From DATDCV01 sp036524155 (GTDB lineage: Bacteria > Verrucomicrobiota > Verrucomicrobiia > Limisphaerales > UBA8199), in contig DATDCV010000037.1 of assembly GCA_036524155.1 (NCBI GenBank), positions 1 through 11,719 of the forward strand: DNA of 11,719 bases. Reading direction: 5' to 3'. Below the pieces are notes generated by a model that saw nothing but the letters and a program-made list of their open reading frames with translations, was not told the origin of the DNA and did no database searches. How positions within the stretch are numbered: position 1 is the first letter of the stretch; every line of letters starts with the position of its first letter. The translations under genes were made by a program, and so were the position numbers. This document shows positions 1 through 6,461 of this stretch, in pieces.

Positions 1-1
1 G

Positions 2-958
2 CTCTTCGCCCGCTCGGCTGCCGCATTTGCATTGATCCTGTTGGTGGGAGCCGTCTTTGCGGCCGGCTTGGCGTTCATCCCGTTTTCACGAGGCCTGGGC
101 TCAGGCTTGGTTCAAACTCTCGGAAGCGACAACTCGGGCGATCAAACGGAAATCGTCGCTGGAGTAACTGTCCTTTCCACTCAGCGCGCCGGGGTATTTG
201 ATGCTACAACCATCCGCGGCGCGAACCCGGGCGCCGTCAAGGAGTGGCTGGAACGAAACGGCTACAAGACTCCGAACTCTGCCAAACGAGCGATCGGCGA
301 GTATGTTCGCGAGGGCTGGGTTTTTGTCGCCAGCAAAGTGCGCCGGGACCTCAGCGATACGCCACTGGCCGCGTTGCATCCTCTGGCGTTTACGTTCACG
401 GCCGCTACGCCGGTTTACCCGACCAGGTTGACTGCGGTCGACAATGGCTACTGCGCGATGGATTTGTACGTTTTCGGCAGCCGCCGCGCAGCAGCTCGCC
501 ATTTTGACACCGTCCGCTGTGAGCGCGTAGCCGCCGATCCTGGCCTTGAGAAAAAGCCGGCTACGCCGGGCTTGCGAATTTCCGACCCCGAAGTCCTGGC
601 GTTGATCGGCAACTCAACCGTGGGCACAAAACTGTCCGGCCGGCTGAGTCCGGCGCAAATGGCATCCGATGTTGAGATCCGGTCGAGGTTTGTTTGGAGG
701 ACAGGGGCGCGCGTCTATAGTCGCACCGGGGCTCTGACGATCGCGCTGAACCTCGCGCTTCCCCTGGCCGCTCTGGCGTGGCTGTGCGTGGGCGCAAGCC
801 AGGGTGGTTGGAAAATCGACCACCAATGGATCTCGCGCTGGCGTTGGCGTTCCCTGGCTGCGGCCATCGGCCTGGGCCTCACTGTTTTTCTACTCCTGCC
901 GAAAGTCGAAGTGGAAGCCGTGAGCCGCCCACCTGTTGCCAGGCTTTCCAGCGATTGA
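2..958 (+). CDS. DUF2330-like membrane-anchored protein, 5' end outside the window
   Basis: The reading frame is already open at base 2, so the true start lies upstream; a TTG at 32 is only an internal candidate. Counting from that TTG, residues 1-18 form a hydrophobic segment. Residues about 43-215 resemble DUF2330: a 'VKEWLERNGYKTP' block (69-81), 'YVREGWVFVASKV' (91-103), 'LHPLAFTF' and 'PVYPTRLTAV' (115-136), then a late 'TVGTKLSGRLSP' segment (196-207). Two further hydrophobic segments at about 235-254 and 274-290 suggest the domain is held in the membrane with a short basic loop between them. The family has no established biochemical function, and I assign none. The gene is convergent with the beta-propeller gene, with 95 bp between the stops and no convincing terminator hairpin there. 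The family call rests on remembered motif spacing and is fairly but not fully secure. Confidence 0.75.
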   Translation, partial: LFARSAAAFALILLVGAVFAAGLAFIPFSRGLGSGLVQTLGSDNSGDQTEIVAGVTVLSTQRAGVFDATTIRGANPGAVKEWLERNGYKTPNSAKRAIGEYVREGWVFVASKVRRDLSDTPLAALHPLAFTFTAATPVYPTRLTAVDNGYCAMDLYVFGSRRAAARHFDTVRCERVAADPGLEKKPATPGLRISDPEVLALIGNSTVGTKLSGRLSPAQMASDVEIRSRFVWRTGARVYSRTGALTIALNLALPLAALAWLCVGASQGGWKIDHQWISRWRWRSLAAAIGLGLTVFLLLPKVEVEAVSRPPVARLSSD

Positions 959-1053
959 ACAGATTCGAAGGCGACGCGCTCAGACGACACACACTCACGC
1001 GTCACGTACCTCCGGCCTGCGAGCAACGCCCAGGGCTTAAGGCAAGATGCCGA

Positions 1054-2439
1054 TCAGTCTCGGATGCGGTAGACATACTCCAACCCGCGCAGGAGTAACG
1101 TGTCATTCACGATGGCTGGGGAAGTCCAAAATCGATCCGCCAATTTCGATTGCCCCAGGACCTTAAACTCCGGCCCTGCTTTCAGCACAATTGCATTCCC
1201 CGACTCGTCTATGATGACGATCCGATCCCCGGCCGAAACGGGAGAGGCAACTACCGCGCGAAACCCAGGAAGCCGCTGCTTGAAGTGTTCTTTACCCGTG
1301 GCCGCATCCAGACAACTGAGGATATTCCCGTTGAGGACGTAGACGCAGCCGGAAACCGCCAACGGTGACGGCATGCCCGGCGCCGCATCCGAGGCTTTCC
1401 AGGCTTCCGATTGGAACGTCTTGTCGCCCGCGCCAGGACATTGTTCACCCCGGGCCCCGGCGCCCAGCGCGCACAGCGGCCCGCCCGCGGTCGGGCTCCG
1501 GTACCCGAAGTAGAGACGCTGGGTATCACCCGACAAGGATGGAATCACGGGCATGTCGGGGCCGCTGGCACGCCAGTATTCTTTGCCGGTCAGCGGGTCG
1601 TGGCTGGTCATCAGCTTTTGCCCGCAAACGACCAACTCGGTCCGGCGCGCGTTCTGCCAGATCAACGGCGTGTTCCAGGCCGTGCCGGGCGTCTGGCGGG
1701 TACGACGCCATCTCTCCTGTCCGTCCCTGGCATCGAAGCAAACCAATACTGCCTGCTCTTCGTTGAAGCACTGAAGGTAGATTAACCCCTCATGTAGCCG
1801 CGGCGAACTGGCCGGGCCGACATTGTTCTGCTGACGAAACACCCCCAGTTGCTTCCCCCAGAGCCGCCGGCCTGTATGGTCGAACGCCACGATCACCCCG
1901 GCGGCGCCTGACCAGACGTAGACCCCGCGTGCGTCTGCCGCTGGTGTTTCGCTGGCATAAGTATTGGACGGATGAACAGGATATTTCGGCTTCCCGGACG
2001 CGACACTCCTTTCCCACTTTAAAGCGCCAGTCTGCAAATCCAAAGCGAACACTTTCCACTGGACAACCAGTTCCGGCGCGGACGCTTTGTCACCGGAGAG
2101 GGTGTACGAATCGGATGTTCCGGTGGCATAGTCCATGGGCCGCGCGAGCTTTTCGCTTACCGCGGAGGTCACAAAGACCAGAGCACCGACCGTAACCAGT
2201 TGTGACCATCCCACTCCGGGGATCGCTGTCTTCCAGGCCAGGTGTCTGTCCTTCGACCACTCAAGGGGAATGGAGGTGTCTTCGCCTACACCCGTACCCG
2301 AAGGCCCACGGAATTGCGACCACTCGCTCGCGCAAGCCGGAGCCAACGTCATAACGAAGACCATAAGCGAGAGCCGGCTCAAAATCATTGTGGCCGTCGC
2401 GCGGACGCGGAACCCCGCTGCTCGAACTTTGAACCTCAT
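1054..2439 (-). CDS. Exported PQQ-like beta-propeller repeat protein
   Basis: I place the start at the ATG at 2439 (461 aa) because an AGGTG sits 8 bases upstream. A GTG at 2511 would add 24 residues without hydrophobic character, and an ATG at 2388 would begin right at the signal sequence. The hydrophobic core 'LSLMVFVMTLAPACAS' points to Sec export, with cleavage near residue 37-38; a lipoprotein Cys at 36 is possible, but the lipobox (APAC) is poor. The mature protein opens with 'WSQFRGPSGTG', the hallmark of planctomycete/verrucomicrobial PQQ-like propellers. At least five blade motifs of the form D-x-x-T/D-G-x-x-x-W/F follow, for example 'ALDLQTGALKW', 'AFDHTGRRLW', 'CFDARDGQERW', 'SHDPLTGKEYW' and 'CLDAATGKEHF'. 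The fold resembles BamB and quinoprotein dehydrogenases, but I see no dehydrogenase active site, so a binding or scaffold role in the periplasm is more likely than catalysis. The gene is divergent from the membrane hydrolase. Confidence 0.9.
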   Translation of the reverse strand: MRFKVRAAGFRVRATATMILSRLSLMVFVMTLAPACASEWSQFRGPSGTGVGEDTSIPLEWSKDRHLAWKTAIPGVGWSQLVTVGALVFVTSAVSEKLARPMDYATGTSDSYTLSGDKASAPELVVQWKVFALDLQTGALKWERSVASGKPKYPVHPSNTYASETPAADARGVYVWSGAAGVIVAFDHTGRRLWGKQLGVFRQQNNVGPASSPRLHEGLIYLQCFNEEQAVLVCFDARDGQERWRRTRQTPGTAWNTPLIWQNARRTELVVCGQKLMTSHDPLTGKEYWRASGPDMPVIPSLSGDTQRLYFGYRSPTAGGPLCALGAGARGEQCPGAGDKTFQSEAWKASDAAPGMPSPLAVSGCVYVLNGNILSCLDAATGKEHFKQRLPGFRAVVASPVSAGDRIVIIDESGNAIVLKAGPEFKVLGQSKLADRFWTSPAIVNDTLLLRGLEYVYRIRD

Positions 2440-2546
2440 GACATCAGCACCTAAAGGCAACTTTGACATTGACGCTGGCCCGCAGAGCGAGACTACCAAA
2501 TCGCGTCTCACCGGCCAAGCCGATGGATATTTGATTACTCAAGCCC
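2431..2546. promoter_or_regulatory. Divergent intergenic region, likely holding promoters for both flanking genes
   Basis: About 107 bp separate the ATG of the minus-strand beta-propeller gene (2439) from the GTG of the plus-strand hydrolase (2547), so both promoters should lie here or just inside the ends. The only sharp signal is the AGGTG Shine-Dalgarno for the minus-strand ATG, at about 2448-2452. A plus-strand TTGACA at 2463-2468 matches a -35 box, but no good -10 follows at normal spacing, so I do not call a promoter position. Confidence 0.4.
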
Positions 2547-3185
2547 GTGTTCGTGCTAAAAGATTCCGCGGTGTATCCAGAGGCTCATCTGTTGGCGAGC
2601 TGGGTTATCGCGGCCAAGACGACCGATAACGCGCGCGACTGCCGGCTGGTTGCGTTGGCGGGGATCCTGCCTGACTTGGATGGGCTTGGTGTGATCGCCG
2701 ATAGCGTCACGCAGGCCTTGGGCTGGAAGAAAACGTTCTATTACGCCCAGTACCACCATTACCTTCAGCACGGCGCGTTCGGCGCCATCCTGAGCACCGC
2801 GTTGCTCGTGTTGTTCGCTAAACGAAAATGGCGAGTGGCCCTGCTTGCTCTCGCCGTATTCCATCTGCACCTGCTTTGCGATTTTGTTGGCTCGCGGGGC
2901 CCTTCGCCAGAGGACTTGTGGCCGATCTTCTACCTCGGTCCCTTTGACAAGGACCCAATGTGGATCTGGAAAGGCCAATGGCGACTCGACGCCTGGCCGC
3001 TCCGCATGCTCACTGTGGCGTTGTTCGGCCTGGCACTCTGGCTGGCTGTGCCCCGCGGTTACTCCTTTGTGGGCGTGTTCAGCAAACGGTTGGACCAGGT
3101 ATTTGTCCAGGTGTTGCGAAAATGGCACGGCCATCTCATCGCCTGGTGGACCCACAGACATCTGCCCCAGCCGGACAAGAGTTGA
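2547..3185 (+). CDS. Membrane-bound metal-dependent hydrolase, YbcI/DUF457-like
   Basis: This 212-aa protein has the histidine/aspartate pattern of the inner-membrane DUF457 (YbcI-like) hydrolase group: H14 in 'EAHLLASW', D43 and D45 in 'LPDLDGLG', H70, H71 and H75 in 'YHHYLQHG', and H106, H108 and D112 in 'HLHLLCDFVGSRGP'. These residues would bind metal near the membrane face. Hydrophobic segments at about 78-91, 97-111 and 152-168 indicate a small integral membrane protein. The substrate is unknown for most of the family. The start is uncertain: GTG at 2547, GTG at 2553 and GTG at 2571 (giving V-Y-P-E-A-H) are all possible, and none has a good ribosome binding site. The conserved block begins around residue 10, so the latest start may well be the true one. 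The gene appears to be transcribed alone. Confidence 0.83.
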   Translation: MFVLKDSAVYPEAHLLASWVIAAKTTDNARDCRLVALAGILPDLDGLGVIADSVTQALGWKKTFYYAQYHHYLQHGAFGAILSTALLVLFAKRKWRVALLALAVFHLHLLCDFVGSRGPSPEDLWPIFYLGPFDKDPMWIWKGQWRLDAWPLRMLTVALFGLALWLAVPRGYSFVGVFSKRLDQVFVQVLRKWHGHLIAWWTHRHLPQPDKS

Positions 3186-3553
3186 CCGGGCCTTAGCTCC
3201 GCTTACAGGGATAGGGTCCATCGGCTCACTAGCGAGGCGGCGTTCGGCCTCCCGAGGACGCTTTCGCTCAATTCGGACCTGCTTACTGCCCATGAACCTT
3301 CCACAGAGCAAGTGCCACCTCTCCCCTATCCCCTCTCCCCCAGAGGCGGAGAGGGGGACCCAGCCTGGCCGCCAGTTCTGACAGCGCCCCGCTGCGTTCT
3401 CCCTCTCCTCCACCGGAAGAGAAGGCCCTGTTGCATGAATAATGCCCAGCCGGACGCCCTGGAACGCAGATGCACAGCGAGCAGAGGCGCAGCCCAATTC
3501 TCTCTCAATGCTCTTGCCCGTATCACCCGACGTAGTGTAATCACAGCCCACGT
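3186..3553. other. Gene-free 368-bp interval upstream of the GH38-like gene
   Basis: No reading frame here looks like a protein on either strand. The long minus-strand open frame crossing it is low-complexity and mostly antisense to the hydrolase gene. The interval holds a pyrimidine-rich hairpin repeat (3318-3423, listed separately) and must contain the promoter of the GH38-like gene, but I cannot place -35 and -10 boxes with confidence. No Shine-Dalgarno precedes the ATG at 3554. Confidence 0.6.
3318..3423. repeat. Pyrimidine/purine-rich imperfect hairpin repeat, probably a dispersed intergenic element
   Basis: Arms cccctctcc (3330-3338) and ggagagggg (3348-3356) pair perfectly over 9 bp around a 9-nt loop. 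The 8-mer ccctctcc recurs at 3401-3408, in a second, weaker hairpin with arms ttctc (3397-3401) and gagaa (3419-3423). A similar tract also sits at 3318-3325. Paired hairpins of this CTCTCCCC...GGAGAGG type are common as dispersed intergenic repeats in GC-rich bacteria. Whether this one recurs elsewhere in the genome cannot be seen from the window. It lies 130 bp beyond the hydrolase stop and lacks a T-run, so it is a poor intrinsic terminator. Confidence 0.55.
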
Positions 3554-6190
3554 ATGAATCCCTCCTCCCTTGCCAACACCGGCATCACTCGTCGCGCTTT
3601 TCTTAAGGCCAGCCTGGCCCAAGGGGCCGTGGCCATGCTCGCCACTCCGCAGTTCATCAGGCGCGCCGGGGCGGCCAATCCGCCGGCCGATCTCTGCGTC
3701 ACGATCTGCAACCATTGGAGCTATATCGGCATCGGCTGGCAGTTGGGCATCGAGTCGTGCGTGCTTTCGGCGACGGATGCAATGGAGCTCGCCGACCGGC
3801 CACCGCACGCAAAGACCTGCCTCAACCTCGACGCCCGCGCTTATGAGTTCATGGCGGAGAAATTCCCCGATGTCAGCGCGCGCCTGCGCCGCCAACTGGC
3901 TGCCGGGAAAGTCGAGCTCATCGGCGGCACTTACGGTCAGCCCATGGGCACCACCATCAGCGGCGAGTCCAACATCCGGCAGATCGTTGTCGGTCGGGAA
4001 GTCATTCGCCAAACCCTCGGCTATGAGATGGTCACGTTCCTTGAAGAAGAGGAGTTTACCCACCCGCAGGTGCCACAGTTGGCGGCCCTCGCCGGATTCC
4101 GCTACGCCAGCCTGGCTCAACTCGACACCTGGGGCCGGGCCGGTTGCCCGCGGCACGAATTCAACGTTGTTACCTGGAAAGGAATCGACGGCACCACGAT
4201 TCCCTGCGTCCCTAAGAACTCCCTCTTCGGCTACTCACCGGATCTCAAGAAGCTCGTTGAGTCACCTGCCTTCAAGAAGCTGCAAGCGTTGGGCACGCCG
4301 CTCCTCTTCACCTGGGAAGAGTTCGGGTGGGAATCGCCCGAACAGCCGGCTTACTTGAGCGCCCCGGCCCGCTACCAGGCGCTGGCCGACCAGCACCCGG
4401 TGGACTTCGTCACGCTGAAAGAATACCTGGACAAATACGGCGTCGGTCCCCGGCAGATCGTGGCACCGCGCATGGACGATTGGGACAAGTCGCTGACCTG
4501 GGGTTTGGGCGGCGACCAAGTACGGATCATGGATCGCAAAGTGGAAGGGTTGCTCCTGGCGGCTGAGCTGTTCGACGCCGTCGCTTCCACCATGGGCGCT
4601 CCCTCCCGGGCCGACACGCTCGAGCAAGCATGGAAACATCTCCTGGCCTCGCAGAGCCACGATGTCGGCCTGTGCGAATACTCACGCTGGCAAGGCGACC
4701 GCATGGCACCGGCCGACCGCCTCGAGGATTTCCACAACTTCACCTGGGGCACCATCGGCTATAACCACCTCGACGCCGCACAGGAACAGGCCCAACCGCT
4801 GCTCGACGCCTCACTCAAACACATCGCCGCAAAGGTTAACTCCCGCGGCGGCCAACACGCCCCCCACGCCGTCACTGTCTTCAATCCACTGGGCTGGACC
4901 TGCACCGACCTCGTCACGACCGGGCGCATCTACCCAATCCCTTCCGGGACGCGAGATTTAGTGGTGAGAAATCGTTCAGGCCAGGCTGTCGTTTCTCAAA
5001 TGATCAAATCTGAAAAAGACGCCGCCGAGAACCTCGTGATGGCGGAATTGGCCTTTCTGGGATCGGATTTGCCGTCTGCGGGATACGACACGTATTACCT
5101 GGATTTTCTGCCGCAGTCCACGGCCGCAGCCACCACGGATCTCAAAATCGAGGAATCGTCGCTCCTCATGGAAAACGGACTCTTGCGCGTCTGCCTCGAC
5201 CCGACCACCGGCGGCATCGCAACTCTCATGCACAAATCCGCGGGCCGTGAAATGCTGAAGGGCGGTGAAGCTGCATTTCCGCGCCTGACCGGCCGACCGA
5301 ACCCGAACCTGTCGCGCAAGCCAAACCCGCCGGCCTTCTTTGACACCGCCAAGTCGAAGGCCAGGATCGACTGGCTGGCGAAAGGTCCGCTTCAAGCCGA
5401 GGTGCGCGCGCAGCACGATTTGCCCTACCTCAAATTCGAGACCAGGGTAAGCCTCGCCGCCGGCTTGCCTTACGTGGAGGTTTATGTGCGCCTCCTGTGC
5501 CAGGTGCCGCCGCACTCGGACGCCGCCCCGGCGAATATCAAAGAGGGTTACTGGCTGTCGTTGCACCCTGCGTTTCCGGCCACGGAAGTGCTGCGAGATT
5601 ATCCGTTCGGGGTCGAAACGACGAAAAACCCCACCTTCCACGCGCTGACGTTTGTGGATTTGCTTGGGCAGGAAGGCGGACTGCTGGTTCTCCATCCAGG
5701 GACGCAATTTTTCCGGCGGGACGATCAAGGTGTCGTGGGAAACCTCGTTATGCGCGAGTGGGAATCACATTTCACGCGCGAGTATGGCTGGCCCATTTAC
5801 GCGGAGTATCACTATCGCCTGATGCCGCACGGAATCCCGATGACCAACAGCGACCGATTGCGCGCCGCAGCCGGATTCAGCCGCCCGGCCTTATGCGTGG
5901 TCGGTCCTACCACGAAAGGCAAACTGCCGCCGCGAAAGAGTTTCCTCGAAGTAGACCCCGCCGGGGTCCAACTCTCGGCCTTGCACCGTAAGCCTGGGGG
6001 CGGCATCGAAATGCGGGTCGTCGAGGTGGAAGGCCGGTCCCAGGAAACGGCCCTTACACTCGGGTTTGCGGTCTCCGCCGCTGTTGAAACGAACCTGCTG
6101 GGCACCACACGCGCCGACGCACCTCTGAAGCATGGATCCTTACGCGCACGTCTGGAACCTTGGAAAATCCGCACCTTCGCGTTCCGTTAG
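3554..6190 (+). CDS. Tat-exported GH38-like (alpha-mannosidase superfamily) protein with divergent active-site motifs
   Basis: An 878-aa protein. The ATG at 3554 gives a twin-arginine signal, 'TRRAFLKAS' (12-20), followed by a hydrophobic stretch and an Ala-rich end near 38-41, so export in folded form is likely. Residues about 46-430 follow the GH38 catalytic-domain plan: an 'NHW' strand (53-55), 'LIGGTYGQP...SGESNIRQ' (122-142), 'FLEEEEFTHPQVPQL' (162-176), 'LLFTWEEFGWESP' (250-262) and 'LLASQSHD' (363-370). The C-terminal half has GH38 beta-sandwich landmarks: 'TVFNPLGW' (441-448), 'LLMENGLLRVCLD' (537-549) and a terminal 'LEPWKIRTF'. The motifs that normally carry the zinc ligands and nucleophile (H-x-D, D-x-F-G, GGxWVEPD, GDxGGGP) are all altered, although H54 and H369-D370 remain. 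It may act on unusual glycans, use a changed mechanism, or only bind sugar. No transporter or regulator adjoins it. The superfamily call is good; activity is uncertain. Confidence 0.85.
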   Translation: MNPSSLANTGITRRAFLKASLAQGAVAMLATPQFIRRAGAANPPADLCVTICNHWSYIGIGWQLGIESCVLSATDAMELADRPPHAKTCLNLDARAYEFMAEKFPDVSARLRRQLAAGKVELIGGTYGQPMGTTISGESNIRQIVVGREVIRQTLGYEMVTFLEEEEFTHPQVPQLAALAGFRYASLAQLDTWGRAGCPRHEFNVVTWKGIDGTTIPCVPKNSLFGYSPDLKKLVESPAFKKLQALGTPLLFTWEEFGWESPEQPAYLSAPARYQALADQHPVDFVTLKEYLDKYGVGPRQIVAPRMDDWDKSLTWGLGGDQVRIMDRKVEGLLLAAELFDAVASTMGAPSRADTLEQAWKHLLASQSHDVGLCEYSRWQGDRMAPADRLEDFHNFTWGTIGYNHLDAAQEQAQPLLDASLKHIAAKVNSRGGQHAPHAVTVFNPLGWTCTDLVTTGRIYPIPSGTRDLVVRNRSGQAVVSQMIKSEKDAAENLVMAELAFLGSDLPSAGYDTYYLDFLPQSTAAATTDLKIEESSLLMENGLLRVCLDPTTGGIATLMHKSAGREMLKGGEAAFPRLTGRPNPNLSRKPNPPAFFDTAKSKARIDWLAKGPLQAEVRAQHDLPYLKFETRVSLAAGLPYVEVYVRLLCQVPPHSDAAPANIKEGYWLSLHPAFPATEVLRDYPFGVETTKNPTFHALTFVDLLGQEGGLLVLHPGTQFFRRDDQGVVGNLVMREWESHFTREYGWPIYAEYHYRLMPHGIPMTNSDRLRAAAGFSRPALCVVGPTTKGKLPPRKSFLEVDPAGVQLSALHRKPGGGIEMRVVEVEGRSQETALTLGFAVSAAVETNLLGTTRADAPLKHGSLRARLEPWKIRTFAFR

Positions 6191-6302
6191 AACGAGGAGC
6201 GAGCCAACGCAGACGCTCAAAAGATACCTCCATCTCCAAATCAGGTCCGGCAATCGGCAAAACCACCGCTTGGACCAGTGACAAATCAGGCGTCGGCCTC
6301 TA

Positions 6303-6456
6303 ACCTCCACTGTTACCAAGAACACCCAGAGTGCTATCGCCCGCAAACGTGAGGACGACATACGAGCCATCAAGCGGCTCGCAGCAGATTGGCGCGCCGG
6401 CTCCGGGGGCGGCCATGAATACCCTTGACGACGACGCCACTTTCCTTTCACCTCGT
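6303..6456 (+). pseudogene. Possible remnant of a SnoaL-like/DUF4440 gene, frameshifted and without a start
   Basis: The frame starting at 6303 reads 'KNTQSAIARKREDDIRAIKR' and then 'LAADWRAG' (6318-6398), which looks like the first helix of SnoaL-like/DUF4440 proteins (pattern 'DIxAIxxLxxxWxxAxxxGD'). It has no ATG, GTG or TTG start and stops at 6426-6428. The next frame, from the ATG at 6415, reads 'MNTLDDDATFLSP', which fits the following family segment ('ALLALxxDDAxFLxPG'), and then becomes meaningless. A frameshift plus a small deletion near 6400-6415 would explain both parts. This is a judgement from pattern alone over about 29 residues. The complementary minus-strand frames also look partly protein-like, so a chance open stretch cannot be excluded. 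Confidence 0.4.
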
Positions 6457-6461
6457 CTCCG

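Noticed and set aside
1054..2439. The beta-propeller protein as a PQQ-dependent dehydrogenase
   Set aside because: It has the propeller repeats, but I see none of the dehydrogenase features (calcium/PQQ-binding residues, vicinal Cys pair, cytochrome motif). This group usually lacks enzymatic activity.
2463..2496. TTGACA as a -35 promoter element for the hydrolase gene
   Set aside because: No acceptable -10 box follows at 16-18 bp. The nearest candidate is about 22 bp away and poor.
2556..3551. Long minus-strand open frame of 331 codons opposite the membrane hydrolase
   Set aside because: It is antisense to a gene with clear metal-binding motifs, has low-complexity Arg/Glu/Gly-rich composition and matches no family pattern. 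High GC makes such frames common.
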